Source: Anabaena cylindrica PCC 7122
GTDB lineage: Bacteria; Cyanobacteriota; Cyanobacteriia; Cyanobacteriales; Nostocaceae
Assembly: GCF_000317695.1 (NCBI RefSeq)
Contig: NC_019771.1
Location: forward strand, 1,802,001 to 1,866,000
DNA: 64,000 bases
Reading direction: 5' to 3'
Below the pieces are notes generated by a model that made no database searches, was not told where the DNA came from, and saw only the letters and a list, made by a program, of their open reading frames with translations. The translations under genes were made by a program, and so were the position numbers. Positions 33,982-43,202 of this stretch are shown one piece after another; position 1 is the stretch's first letter, and each line of letters starts with the position of its first letter.

Positions 33982-34497
33982 ATGCACCCTCAACCACACC
34001 CAGACTCACTCAAAATGGCGGTAACTTGTGCTGTAGTTACCGTCAGCGATACACGTACCCCGGAAACAGACAAAAGCGGTCAACTGATTCAGCAATTGTT
34101 GTTGACTGCTCATCACTCTATCGGAGTTTACACAATTATCAAAGATGAACCAGCACAGATTCAACAACAAATAGAATTGCTGGGGAAAAATGCTAATTTA
34201 GATGCTGTAATATTTAATGGTGGTACAGGAATTGCACCTAGAGATACCACTTATGATGCTATAGAAAAGTTGTTAGAAAAGACTTTACCGGGATTTGGTG
34301 AGTTATTTCGCTTTTTAAGTTATCAAGAAATTGGTTCACGAGCGATCGCATCTCGTGCTATAGCTGGTGTATATCAAAACAAAATTATCTTCTCTCTTCC
34401 CGGTTCTAGTAACGCTGTGCGACTGGGAATGGAAAAGCTGATTCTACCTGAATTGGTGCATTTGGTAAAACAGGTGAAAGGAAATATTCAGAATTAA
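33982..34497 (+). CDS. moaB: Molybdenum cofactor biosynthesis protein B
   Basis: 171 aa MogA/MoaB-fold protein. Visible motifs are VVTVSDTRTPETDKSG, NGGTGIAPRDTTYDA (molybdopterin-binding) and FSLPGSSNAVRLGMEKLILPEL. These proteins adenylylate molybdopterin or bind MPT in Moco synthesis. It starts 50 bp after psb28 on the same strand; possible co-transcription has no obvious functional sense. No other mo genes are present. Confidence 0.93.
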   Translation: MHPQPHPDSLKMAVTCAVVTVSDTRTPETDKSGQLIQQLLLTAHHSIGVYTIIKDEPAQIQQQIELLGKNANLDAVIFNGGTGIAPRDTTYDAIEKLLEKTLPGFGELFRFLSYQEIGSRAIASRAIAGVYQNKIIFSLPGSSNAVRLGMEKLILPELVHLVKQVKGNIQN

Positions 34498-34601
34498 ATC
34501 AAGTTGCTAGTTATCAAGTCAAGATGACAAGATGGCAAGTTTCTAGAGAAAATAACTCAAAATTTATGGATTTAAACGTCAAAATTGATTCTTTCTCCTG
34601 A

Positions 34602-35201
34602 CTACTGACTCATATTCCTAGCTTCTGCTAAAAGCTCCTCTAATTCCCTAATTCTCAACTGCATCGCTTCTACCTCCGCTTCTGAATAACGAATCGGGAT
34701 ATGTTGTGGACAGTTCCAATCCCAACCTTCAACCTCAAATATGATTGCTCTTTCCACAGTTGCGTCATAGTCTTTATCCTGCACTTGAGCAAGTATGACA
34801 GGATCATCTTCCACAATACGAGCGCGACCAATAATTTTCAAGCGGCGGCGATGACGATAATCCATCAAAAATAGAAATGCTTTATCATTTTCAGATAGAT
34901 TTCCCACGGAGATATACTGCACATTACCGCGAAAATCAGCAAAGCCTAAAGTTCTCTCATTGAGAATCTTCAAAAATCCAGCTTTACCACCTCGAAACTG
35001 AATGTAAGGATAGCCATTAGAACTCACAGTACCTAGATAAAATCCTTCCATTCCCGAAATAAACTCTTCCAAATCAGGATTAATGGTGTTATTATCTGCA
35101 CCTTTAGCCACAAAGCGTTCATAGTTTTCACGTGAACCCATTTTTTCTTGCATGGCTTTGACTGCGGGAGTAAAAGCAATAGTGCCAAATTGACGAGGCA
35201 T
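34602..35201 (-). CDS. Pyridoxamine 5'-phosphate oxidase-like flavin-binding protein
   Basis: 199 aa with the split-barrel PNPOx-like fold: GFYLGTVSSNGYPYIQFRGG (substrate strand), FADFRGNVQYISVGNL (FMN-phosphate contact region), FLMDYRHRRRLKIIGRARIVED and a coiled C-terminal tail (LRIRELEELLAEA). The family includes FMN- or F420/heme-binding proteins of various roles. True PdxH catalytic signatures are not obvious, so only a family call is made. Confidence 0.82.
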   Translation of the reverse strand: MPRQFGTIAFTPAVKAMQEKMGSRENYERFVAKGADNNTINPDLEEFISGMEGFYLGTVSSNGYPYIQFRGGKAGFLKILNERTLGFADFRGNVQYISVGNLSENDKAFLFLMDYRHRRRLKIIGRARIVEDDPVILAQVQDKDYDATVERAIIFEVEGWDWNCPQHIPIRYSEAEVEAMQLRIRELEELLAEARNMSQ

Positions 35202-35482
35202 AAAATATAATTCCTTGTATAAGATTAGGTTGACATTAAAAATTGTTGTTATGACAAGGCAGAGGGAAAGAGGTTTTTTGTGCCTTTCTACTTACCTCCT
35301 CTAATTCTGACTCATAGCCTTAACGAAAAAACTTTTATGGCTTACGCCACGTTATCAGCAAGCTCTAAGTAGATATACTACTCAGTTTCAGCGAATTCTC
35401 AAACAATTACCACAACAACCTTCTCAAGGTATTTGCGGATGATAAAATTATTGTTATAGTGCAGATGTTAACCTCAAAATCA

Positions 35483-35662
35483 ATGACTGAACCGATTAAA
35501 TGGACTGCTGAAGCCGAAGCTAAACTCAAAGATATTCCTTTCTTTGTCCGTCCTTTTGCCCGCAAAAAGATTGAAACCTATGCTCAAGATAATAGTATAA
35601 CTCTAATCACTATTGAAATTTACGAACAGGTTAAGAAACAGTTCAATAAAAAATATGACTAA
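35483..35662 (+). CDS. Stand-alone PCP-reductase-domain small protein
   Basis: 59 aa from ATG 35483 (TTG/ATG starts upstream add up to 8 residues). The sequence MTEPIKWTAEAEAKLKDIPF followed by FVRPFARKKIETYAQ and ITIEIYEQVK matches the PCP_red domain, normally the C-terminal ~45 residues of protochlorophyllide reductase ChlB/BchB. Small single-domain relatives occur in cyanobacteria and near photosystem assembly genes. No ChlB catalytic part is present, so this is a free-standing domain of unknown role. A spacer with relic-like sequence precedes it. Confidence 0.8.
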   Translation: MTEPIKWTAEAEAKLKDIPFFVRPFARKKIETYAQDNSITLITIEIYEQVKKQFNKKYD

Positions 35663-35837
35663 TTACATCGGCGAAAAAGTTTACACTCGTATCACAAAAT
35701 GTAAATTCAATCAATAGATCATTTCACGGTTTTTACGAAACTCAACATACATCGGTTTGATTGTGCCGACTTTATAAGCATTCACAATCAACAAGTTAAT
35801 GCAATCTTCAAAGAAAAAGGATTCATCCCATATAAAA

Positions 35838-35870
35838 ACCCCCTAACTTATAGGAGGTTTATATTTTTGT
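35838..35870 (-). terminator. Rho-independent terminator downstream of mraY
   Basis: On the minus strand a 10-bp stem (AAACCTCCTA / TAGGGGGTTT, one G-T pair) with a 5-nt loop is followed by TTTTATA. It lies about 25 bp after the mraY stop. It could work weakly in both directions. Confidence 0.7.
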
Positions 35871-35892
35871 CTTCGTTAATGTGTTGAAAATC

Positions 35893-36996
35893 TCAAAATT
35901 TAATGATAGTCAAACAGATGGTAGCTAAAATTGCAGCAATAATATAGAAGACTGTAACTACTTGCAGTTCTGACCAGCCAGTTAATTCTAAGTGATGGTG
36001 TAGAGGAGCCATTTTAAATAGACGCTTACCTTTACCATCTGGTCCTTTGGTGGCTTTGTAATAACTCACTTGTGCCATTACAGATAGGGTTTCTACAAAG
36101 AAGATGCCGCTGAGAATAAACAAAGCTACTAAACTGTTAGTCAATAGCGCTACAGCAGCTAAAGCCCCTCCCAATGCTAAAGAACCAGTGTCTCCCATAA
36201 ATACACGGGCTGGGTTGCGATTATGTGCCAGAAATCCTAAACAACTACCACTGACTGCTGCACAGAATATCATCAGATCTGGTGAGGTTGGTGCAATGAC
36301 AGCGCCTAATGCGAAAATAGCGATCGCAACTGTTCCCCCCGCTAACCCATCAATTCCATCAGTTAAATTAGTAGCGTTACTTTCTGCAACTAGCACAAAA
36401 CCAGCCAAAGGCCAAAACATTAATCCTAAAGGTAGAGAAAAACTGACCCAAGGTAAAGCGATATTTGTTATACTAAAATCTCTATTCAACATCATCCATA
36501 AACAGAAACAAGCCGCAAAAATAATTTGCAAAGCCAGTTTCATTTTCGGAGATATACCTTTATTTGATTTACGGCGCAAAATTTGCCAATCGTCAATCCA
36601 GCCAATCAAGCCATAACTGAGTGTTAAACCTGAAACAGCGACCACATCTTGAGCAAAATTAGACAAGATACAGGCAATCATCACCCCTACAGGTATGAAA
36701 AACACACCGCCCATAGTGGGAGTTCCAGCTTTTCTCAGATGTGCTTGAGGCCCATCTTCTCGGATAATTTGCCCTGTTTTTAATGCTTGTAATAAGGGTA
36801 TAACCCAATTACCCGCAGCAGCCGCACCTACAGCACACAGCAAAAACGGCATGGTTAAGGAGACAGTATGCCAGGGTAATCTATTTCCCAGCCAATCTAA
36901 AATTAAAGCAGATGTACTCAATGAGAAGGCTAACAGAGAGGCCAGCCCGATTCCAGAAATGTTTGAACCTTGGTCAGGAGATATTTTAGCGTCCAC
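35893..36996 (-). CDS. mraY: Phospho-N-acetylmuramoyl-pentapeptide transferase
   Basis: About 367 aa polytopic enzyme that loads phospho-MurNAc-pentapeptide on undecaprenyl phosphate (lipid I). Family motifs are KAGTPTMGG, the catalytic loops GWIDDWQ and NATNLTDGIDGLAGG, FMGDTGSLALGG and the cytoplasmic FKMAPLHHHLE. About ten helices. Translation most likely starts at GTG 36996 (V-D-A-K-I-S-P) with GAAGGG upstream; another GTG at 37020 is in frame. A small gene precedes it on the same strand. Confidence 0.96.
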   Translation of the reverse strand: MDAKISPDQGSNISGIGLASLLAFSLSTSALILDWLGNRLPWHTVSLTMPFLLCAVGAAAAGNWVIPLLQALKTGQIIREDGPQAHLRKAGTPTMGGVFFIPVGVMIACILSNFAQDVVAVSGLTLSYGLIGWIDDWQILRRKSNKGISPKMKLALQIIFAACFCLWMMLNRDFSITNIALPWVSFSLPLGLMFWPLAGFVLVAESNATNLTDGIDGLAGGTVAIAIFALGAVIAPTSPDLMIFCAAVSGSCLGFLAHNRNPARVFMGDTGSLALGGALAAVALLTNSLVALFILSGIFFVETLSVMAQVSYYKATKGPDGKGKRLFKMAPLHHHLELTGWSELQVVTVFYIIAAILATICLTIIKF

Positions 36997-37078
36997 AGAA
37001 ATTTTCCCTTCACTCCACACTTAAAAAAATCAAACCACAAGGACTATCAATGAAAATCAGTCTCCACCACTCTCAAGG

Positions 37079-37315
37079 CTAATCCTTATCTATGCTGATA
37101 TTCCCTTCATCATCCTCAATGGTGCTAAATCCGTATTCTCCACCCAAAAAGTTGGATATTTTTGCTTTTTTTCCCACAACTGTTGATTCGTGAACGTCAC
37201 GCGCCATGAAACTACCCCTAAATTGCCCATAGTCCAACATAGAGGACTCTGGATTTTGGGGAATTACAGCGGCTCGCTGGTTACAAGCTTCTTTACGTAG
37301 GGGAGAATTTAACAT
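37079..37315 (-). CDS. 78-aa hypothetical protein
   Basis: Small acidic-tailed protein: MLNSPLRKEACNQRAAVIPQ at the start, SMLDYGQFRGSFMARDVHES in the middle, YGFSTIEDDEGNISIDKD at the end. The reading frame has normal codon choice and sits 82 bp upstream of mraY on the same strand. No signal peptide, TM helix or known motif. Could be a genuine cyanobacterial small protein; no family recognised. Confidence 0.5.
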   Translation of the reverse strand: MLNSPLRKEACNQRAAVIPQNPESSMLDYGQFRGSFMARDVHESTVVGKKAKISNFLGGEYGFSTIEDDEGNISIDKD

Positions 37316-37561
37316 ATCAACGAAGACACGAAGAGATTTATGTAACTAGACATTAAGAGTCTATCATTTGATACGGGATTATTAAGTTAATGATTCAACT
37401 CTTTGATTGATAAATCCGAATTAAACAAAAAAATTTATTTAATAACCCTATGTATCATCAACAGGAGAGCATTCTGAGTTGATTGCACAACAGATTATAT
37501 ACATAGAACATTAATATTTTGTTAATGCTGATTTCATCAAAACAGTTTGAGGTATAAGGCA

Positions 37562-38146
37562 ATGATAGTCAAATCTACTCTCTTGAATGCGATCGCTCCG
37601 ACAAATCGTGGTTTGCTGGCCACTGAAACCCAAAAACAGGCTATCTTAGCTGCGATCGCTAGTTTAGAAGACTTTAACCCCACTCCACGCCCTTTAGAAG
37701 CTACCCACTTACTAGAAGGCAATTGGCGACTACTTTACACGACCAGCAAGGCTTTGTTAAACCTGGATCGCTTTCCCCTATATAAACTTGGCCAGATTTA
37801 CCAATCTATTCGAGTAGAAACTACCAGTGTTTATAACATAGCTGAAATTTACGGACTACCTTCTTTAGAAGGATTAATTAGCGTAGCAGCTAAATTTGAA
37901 CCTGTCTCAGAACGTCGAGTCCAAGTAAAATTTCAGCGTTCTATTATTGGTTTACAAAAGCTAATTGACTACAAGTCACCAGCAGAATTCATCCAACAAA
38001 TTGAATCCGGTCAGAAATTCACCGCTATTGATTTTCCCATCAAGAGCGATCGCCAACAAGGATGGTTAGACATCACCTACATAGATCAAGATTTGAGAAT
38101 CGGCAGAGGTAACGAGGGCAGCGTCTTTGTTTTGAGTAAGTCATAA
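37562..38146 (+). CDS. PAP/fibrillin-family plastoglobule-type protein
   Basis: 194 aa with the PAP_fibrillin pattern: an N-terminal helix (AIAPTNRGLLATETQKQAI), then PTPRPLEATHLLEGNWRLLYTTS, IAEIYGLPSLEGLISVAAKFEP and a C-terminal WLDITYIDQDLRIGRGNEGSVFVL. These lipocalin-like proteins associate with thylakoid or plastoglobule lipids and photoprotection. ATG 37562 preferred over a TTG 15 nt upstream. A HIP1 core lies inside the gene. A divergent spacer of about 245 bp precedes it. Confidence 0.9.
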   Translation: MIVKSTLLNAIAPTNRGLLATETQKQAILAAIASLEDFNPTPRPLEATHLLEGNWRLLYTTSKALLNLDRFPLYKLGQIYQSIRVETTSVYNIAEIYGLPSLEGLISVAAKFEPVSERRVQVKFQRSIIGLQKLIDYKSPAEFIQQIESGQKFTAIDFPIKSDRQQGWLDITYIDQDLRIGRGNEGSVFVLSKS

Positions 38147-38376
38147 AATATTAATTCGCAAGAAGTGTTGCGAACGACCTTATTCTATTATAGGTACTTT
38201 GTCAAGAGGGTAATTGGGTTATTACCCTGTTCCCCGTTCCTCCGTTTCCCCCTTCCCTATTTCCTGTTCCTTGACAAATAACTTAACAAACACTCTAGCA
38301 AAGACCTTCAGGTTGTAGAGTGAAAACAATTAGCCCTAATTTATTGGCGATTAATTAATTCACAAGGAAGATAATC

Positions 38377-38595
38377 ATGGTTCAACGTGGTTCTAAAGTA
38401 CGCGTCCTCCGCCCAGAATCCTACTGGTTTCAAGATGTAGGAACCGTGGCATCTATAGATCAAAGCGGCATCAAATACTCTGTAATTGTCCGCTTCTCCA
38501 ATGTCAATTACTCTGGGATCAATACCAATAACTTCGCCGTAGATGAATTAATCGAAGTGGAAGCACCCAAAGCTAAGGCTGCTGCTAAAAAGTAA
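38377..38595 (+). CDS. psaE: Photosystem I reaction center subunit IV
   Basis: 72-aa PsaE. The SH3-like beta barrel MVQRGSKVRVLRPESYWFQD - GTVASID - YSVIVRFSNVNYSGINTNNFA is followed by an Ala/Lys-rich tail. PsaE docks ferredoxin on the stromal/cytoplasmic side of PSI. A good ribosome site (AAGGAAG) precedes the ATG by about 8 nt. The 230-bp upstream spacer carries a pyrimidine-rich tract (38222-38268), and AT-rich promoter DNA. Confidence 0.97.
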   Translation: MVQRGSKVRVLRPESYWFQDVGTVASIDQSGIKYSVIVRFSNVNYSGINTNNFAVDELIEVEAPKAKAAAKK

Positions 38596-38728
38596 GCAAC
38601 ATCACAGTGCTGAGTGTTGAGTCTGAAAGTATGGAAAAGCAGTAAACTGTTAAATGCTGATTTCATGCCCTTAATTAACTATTGCGGTCTTACTCCCAAC
38701 TCAACACCCAGCACTAATTACTCTGCAA

Positions 38729-39562
38729 ATGCCTGAATTGCCTGAAGTTGAAACAGTTCGACGGGGTTTAAATCAATTAACCCTTAACCAAAAGATCACG
38801 GGGGGAGATGTGTTGCTAGAACGCACAGTCGCCTACCCGTTTTCTGTTCACGAGTTTATAGAAAATATTCAAGGAAGCGCCATTATATCTTGGCATCGTC
38901 GGGGTAAATATCTTTTAGCTGAACTCTCCCCACTTTCATGGCTAGGTGTTCATTTACGAATGACTGGTCAATTATTATGGCAAAATAACCATGAACCCTT
39001 ACACAAACACACAAGGGTCAGGTTATTTTTTGGCGAACATCAAGAATTACGCTTTGTTGACCAGCGCACTTTTGGGCAAATATGGTATGTTCCCTCTGGA
39101 GTACCTGTCGAAAGCATCATCACAGGTTTAGCAAAACTAGCATTAGATCCATTTTCACCAGAGTTCACCGTTGAATATTTAGCAAATAAACTGCAAAAAT
39201 CTCGCCGTCCCATTAAAACTGCCCTGTTAGATCAGTCGATAGTTGCAGGATTAGGTAATATTTATGCTGATGAGGCTTTGTTTAAAAGTGGTATTTTACC
39301 CACAACCATCTGCACAGAATTACGCAGCAAACAAATTGAACCTTTAAAAACAGCAATTATTCAAGTTTTATCTGCCAGTATTGCCGCTGGTGGGACAACT
39401 TTTAGTAATTTCCTCAACGTTAAAGGTGTTAACGGTAATTATGGTGGTGAGGCTTGGGTTTACAACCGCACTGGGGAACTTTGTAAAGTTTGTGGTAATG
39501 TCATACAGCGTATTAAGTTAGGCGGGCGATCTAGTCATTTTTGTTCTCAGTGTCAGAAATGA
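38729..39562 (+). CDS. mutM: Formamidopyrimidine-DNA glycosylase
   Basis: 277 aa Fpg/MutM. The N-terminal MPELPEVETVRRGL supplies catalytic Pro2 and Glu3. Lys near 57 (RRGKYLL) and the helix-two-turn-helix QSIVAGLGNIYADEALF follow. The C-terminal zinc finger has CKVC...CSQC (C-x2-C-x16-C-x2-C), with GGRSSHF. It excises 8-oxoguanine and cleaves the AP site. The C-terminus is complete. Confidence 0.97.
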   Translation: MPELPEVETVRRGLNQLTLNQKITGGDVLLERTVAYPFSVHEFIENIQGSAIISWHRRGKYLLAELSPLSWLGVHLRMTGQLLWQNNHEPLHKHTRVRLFFGEHQELRFVDQRTFGQIWYVPSGVPVESIITGLAKLALDPFSPEFTVEYLANKLQKSRRPIKTALLDQSIVAGLGNIYADEALFKSGILPTTICTELRSKQIEPLKTAIIQVLSASIAAGGTTFSNFLNVKGVNGNYGGEAWVYNRTGELCKVCGNVIQRIKLGGRSSHFCSQCQK

Positions 39563-39830
39563 GGGTTAAGTTGACACTAATGTTGCGTAGCGAGTGCTGC
39601 TAAACCCCTACATTTTCGTTGTTACTACATCTTAGAGAACTCCACAAAAAAGATGAACTGCTTGCAGCAGCGCTTCGCTATCCAATCTTGTGGGATGGGC
39701 ATCCTGCCCGTCCTTGTATTATTAGCAGGCTTTTCGTCCTGCACCACAAGAAATTTTGGGATATTTTCTATTTGGAAGTCTCTTATCCAAAGAGTGTAAA
39801 ATTAATATTTCTGTCTTTAAATCAACTTGA

Positions 39831-40790
39831 ATGACTCGCTTTATACATGATCAATTTGCAAAACAATATCTAACGGAACTATTAACACCTTACGGTCAAG
39901 TAGAAACCAGCAAAGATATCACAGCAGAAGTAAGACAAATTGACGTTTTATTTATTCCTTCACCTCAACCTACACAAAGTCTAGAAATACTCGGACTACT
40001 AGGACGAATGGCGACAAATTATGCTATATTTGAGCCATTCCGCAATGCAGTCACCAAAAGCGAAATTCGCAGTTGTATGGGTAAATTATTTGACATTCAT
40101 GCGGACATAGAGCGTCAATCTAACCGCAACAATACCCGTATAAATGAGGCAGAATTACCCCGGTTGTGGATTTTTTCTCCTACCGCTTCAGTGGAACTCC
40201 TAGCAAGTTTTAATACTACAGTCGATGAAGAAAACTGGAGTAAAGGCATTTATTTTTTAGGAGAGGGTTTAAAAACCGTAATTATTGCTATTCATCAACT
40301 CCCCAGCACACCAGAAACCCTGTTTCTCAGGATATTAGGTAAAGGGAAAGTCCAACGAAAAGCAGTTGAAGAATTAGAAGCAATACCTAAAAACAGCCCG
40401 TTCCTTTCCCATATTATACAATTAGTACATGACCTGATTGCTGTTTTATCGGCTCGTCAACGTCAAGAACAAGATATTGATAAAGATGACCAGGAGTTGA
40501 TTATGAAACTATCAGAAATGTATCAACAACAATTGGAAGAACTAAAAAAACAAGGACTCCAGGAAGGACGACAAGAAGGGCGACAAGAAGGGCGACAAGA
40601 AGGGCGACAAGAAGGTGTAGAAAGAGAACGACGCGCTATGATTGAAAGTATCATGCAAGTACGTTTTGGGGAAGTTGATTCAGAGTTAGCAAAAATTATC
40701 GAGTTTTTGATAGCCATGACCAGGGAAGAATTTACTCCTTTGCTTCTACAATTATCTCGTGAGGAATTATTAGCTAGATTTGCCCAATAA
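39831..40790 (+). CDS. Rpn/PD-(D/E)xK-like protein with QEGR repeat (DUF4351-like C-terminus)
   Basis: 319 aa. The N-terminal part (FIHDQFAKQYLTELLTPYGQ, then ITAEVRQIDVLFIP) resembles cyanobacterial Rpn/YhgA-type nuclease-fold proteins in which E and D of EV-x-R-x-I-D-V would be in the active site. A helical middle leads to four copies of QEGR coded by a 12-bp tandem repeat, then a C-terminal helical domain like DUF4351 (MIESIMQVRFGEVDSELAKI). The relation to transposase-associated Rpn is by resemblance only. Alone on the plus strand. Confidence 0.75.
   Translation: MTRFIHDQFAKQYLTELLTPYGQVETSKDITAEVRQIDVLFIPSPQPTQSLEILGLLGRMATNYAIFEPFRNAVTKSEIRSCMGKLFDIHADIERQSNRNNTRINEAELPRLWIFSPTASVELLASFNTTVDEENWSKGIYFLGEGLKTVIIAIHQLPSTPETLFLRILGKGKVQRKAVEELEAIPKNSPFLSHIIQLVHDLIAVLSARQRQEQDIDKDDQELIMKLSEMYQQQLEELKKQGLQEGRQEGRQEGRQEGRQEGVERERRAMIESIMQVRFGEVDSELAKIIEFLIAMTREEFTPLLLQLSREELLARFAQ
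40566..40616 (+). repeat. 12-bp in-frame tandem repeat in the Rpn-like gene
   Basis: About four units of GACAAGAAGGGC (first unit degenerate) encode (G)RQEGRQEG. Units 2-4 are identical, which suggests recent slippage. Confidence 0.9.
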
Positions 40791-40951
40791 TTGATGGGAA
40801 AATTGACAAATCAGCAATTTCCAAAATAATTTGAAAATTAATCAAAGTTCAGAATATAGAGTATGGGGAGGGTTGACAACAGGTTTTAGATTTGTTATTA
40901 TCGGCTTGATAAGGAAGAACTATCTAGCAATAAACGACATAAAATCTCCTC

Positions 40952-40985
40952 AACCGCTTACCTGAGAGTAGGCGGTTATCTTATT
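40952..40985 (+). terminator. Hairpin upstream of ndhO, possible terminator
   Basis: A 10-bp stem AACCGCTTAC / GTAGGCGGTT with a 6-nt loop, followed by ATCTTATTT. It lies 160 bp after the Rpn-like gene. The T-run is weak. Confidence 0.5.
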
Positions 40986-41067
40986 TGAGCAAAGAAATTA
41001 TGCCTTTGGGTCTGGGAGCAAGATAAAATTTTGAGTAAACGCGTTTATTTTGGAACGAGGGGAACTC

Positions 41068-41283
41068 ATGGCAGTTAAAAAAGGAAATATGGTTCGCGCT
41101 ATCCGCGAAAAGTTAGAAAATAGTATAGAAGCTAAAGCTAGTGATTCTCGCTTCCCTGCTTATTTGTTTGATAGCCAAGGGGAAATTGTCGATATCAAGG
41201 GTGATTACGCTTTGGTTAAGTTTGGAAAAGTAGCAACACCCAATATTTGGTTAAAGTTGGAACAGTTGGAAGAGTTTAAATAA
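41068..41283 (+). CDS. ndhO: NAD(P)H-quinone oxidoreductase subunit O
   Basis: 71 aa. MAVKKGNMVRAIREKLENS - IEAKASDSRFPAYLFDSQGE - IVDIKGDYALVKFGKVATPN - IWLKLEQLEEF is the NdhO pattern, a small peripheral subunit specific to the cyanobacterial/chloroplast NDH-1 complex used in cyclic electron flow and respiration. ATG 41068 is preceded by GAGG; an upstream TTG at 41050 is less likely. No other ndh genes are linked. Confidence 0.96.
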   Translation: MAVKKGNMVRAIREKLENSIEAKASDSRFPAYLFDSQGEIVDIKGDYALVKFGKVATPNIWLKLEQLEEFK

Positions 41284-41405
41284 GCTTTCCAGCATTGTGC
41301 TGAATTTATACACTTGAGGTCTTACTTGTGGTGGGTATTACCCACCTTACCTAATTGATTGATTTATGTCTGATTAACTGGTAACTAGTAAATAACTCTT
41401 ACCAA

Positions 41406-43139
41406 TCACCTATTAATCTGGAATTCATCAAACTTAATAACTTCAGAATTGGGTTTTCTGGTATCAAAGCGATAGCTGCTAATAGCACCTGTTCCGGTGT
41501 TGAAAATGCTGAAAACGGTAATATCATTACTAGCAATATAAGATATCGGTTTACCATCTTCTCCTAATAATGGTGCAATGCTTGGTAACACTGGTTTTAA
41601 ACCATTAGGATCGCCAATTTCAGTATAATCTTCTTGATAGCCTGTTGGTACTTCTCGCTTTCTTTCACCCCAAGCAGCACCGTAAGAATTACCAACATTA
41701 GAAGTTTCTAAAAAGTGCATTCCACTGGAACTAACAAAGCGATTCCATAAATGGGAATGTCCATAAAATACTAACTGCACTTTAGCAGCTTCTAATAAAG
41801 GAATCACATCACGAATAATATAATCTGCATTTTTCGGATATTCATAACGAACTGCTTTGATATTTCCCTCTTTATCTCTTTCAATTATAGCTACTGGATT
41901 AGTATAAGCCGGAACAATATTATCTCCTAAAGTATGAGGTGGATGGTGGAACATGACAACTTTATATTTTGCCTGTTCAAATTCAGGACTTTTTAATTCC
42001 TGTTTCAGCCAATTATATTGTTGACTATTCTCAGAAATTGGCTCATAAATTAACTGTCCATAACCCCAGTTTTCAGGATGATTAAAATCTTTTTCTATCT
42101 CTCTATATCTACCCTTACTTTTTGAATCTAATTGGGGATGTCGCCACATATTTGTGATATATAAAACTACCAAGCGAATATCACCAACAGTAACCGCGTA
42201 GTAGGTTTTACCCCCTTCTTTACTCTGGGGTAAGGTAAAAATTTCTTCGTAGGTTTCAGTATTAAAATAATTATCTTTTAAAGATGTTTCGCCATACAAT
42301 TTTTGAGCAACTTCACGGGGAATCGTATCATTAAATTCATCATTTAAACTTTCTGTTCTAGCAAATCTCCCCATGACTTCATGATTACCAATGCAAGTAA
42401 ACATAGGTGCATTTTGAATAATTTTCCCACCCGTGTAAGTTACCTTGAGGTTATTATGTTCCATTTGATAATTAGCGCGACCCTGCAAACCTGGAAATAA
42501 AGCATTTCCGCGATTATCATCAAACCATTCTGAAGCGCGGTCTGGAACGTTGACTAAATCTCCTGCAAACAATACACCGTCAACTCTTCCCACTGTTTCC
42601 ACCACTTTTTGCAGATTTGCGGCCGTCATTGGTTTAAGCTGGTGGTCAGAGGTAAGGAGAATTTTTAAAGGTGTACCGGGTTTTGGGGAAGGTGCAAGAG
42701 TAAAAATTTCGCTAGTAGCGCGATCGCCATCTTCTCGTATACTGGTGACGTGATAGGGAACTCGTAGATTAGTGTTTAACTCTGTAACTTCGGCTTCGTG
42801 TCGCCAAATTTCACGTTTTACTGGTTTTTGATAAATTTGTCCGGGTTCAGTTTGATTTGCTACTCTTGATTGTTGGTCTTCTCTAGTGCGGCTGAGTTTA
42901 GTAGTTTTTGCAATTGAACTTTTATCCAGTTTTTCACCGTAAATAACTAAGTGTTTATCACCTGCAAACTCTGTAAACCAGACTACGCGCACAGAATTTT
43001 CTGTTGGTAGTTGCAAAAATGGGTCTGTCAGCAGTTGCGGTGGTGATATCATAATTATCTTCCCCCAGGAACACACGCCTACTAGCGTAAGACATAATAC
43101 CAAAATAGATACAGTTGTTAGAGAAATTTTCCCGATCAT
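41406..43139 (-). CDS. Exported purple-acid-phosphatase-like metallophosphoesterase
   Basis: 577 aa. An N-terminal signal (ISLTTVSILVLCLTLVGVCS) is followed by a fibronectin-like region (PTENSVRVVWFTEFAGDKHLVIYGE). The calcineurin-type metal core follows: TSDHQLKP, FAGDLVNVPD, TCIGNHEVMG, MFHHPPH, VFYGHSHLWNR. The order and the N-terminal domain match purple acid phosphatases. It would work outside the cytoplasmic membrane; the substrate is unknown. A HIP1 core lies near 42720. The divergent neighbour is a sugar ABC permease 63 bp away. Confidence 0.9.
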   Translation of the reverse strand: MIGKISLTTVSILVLCLTLVGVCSWGKIIMISPPQLLTDPFLQLPTENSVRVVWFTEFAGDKHLVIYGEKLDKSSIAKTTKLSRTREDQQSRVANQTEPGQIYQKPVKREIWRHEAEVTELNTNLRVPYHVTSIREDGDRATSEIFTLAPSPKPGTPLKILLTSDHQLKPMTAANLQKVVETVGRVDGVLFAGDLVNVPDRASEWFDDNRGNALFPGLQGRANYQMEHNNLKVTYTGGKIIQNAPMFTCIGNHEVMGRFARTESLNDEFNDTIPREVAQKLYGETSLKDNYFNTETYEEIFTLPQSKEGGKTYYAVTVGDIRLVVLYITNMWRHPQLDSKSKGRYREIEKDFNHPENWGYGQLIYEPISENSQQYNWLKQELKSPEFEQAKYKVVMFHHPPHTLGDNIVPAYTNPVAIIERDKEGNIKAVRYEYPKNADYIIRDVIPLLEAAKVQLVFYGHSHLWNRFVSSSGMHFLETSNVGNSYGAAWGERKREVPTGYQEDYTEIGDPNGLKPVLPSIAPLLGEDGKPISYIASNDITVFSIFNTGTGAISSYRFDTRKPNSEVIKFDEFQINR

Positions 43140-43202
43140 CTATTTAGACCACATTTTTGATTCCTCTAGAGTGCCTCTGCGCCTGAAGCGTGAGACAAAA
43201 AT

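Noticed and set aside
35350..35445. Possible coding relic ending QLPQQPSQGICG before the PCP-reductase-domain gene
   Set aside because: Open for only about 28 codons and no family could be recognised.
39619..39834. 71-aa frame between mutM and the Rpn-like gene
   Set aside because: It crosses repeat-like sequence (GGATGGGCATCCTGCCCGTCC region) and lacks protein features.
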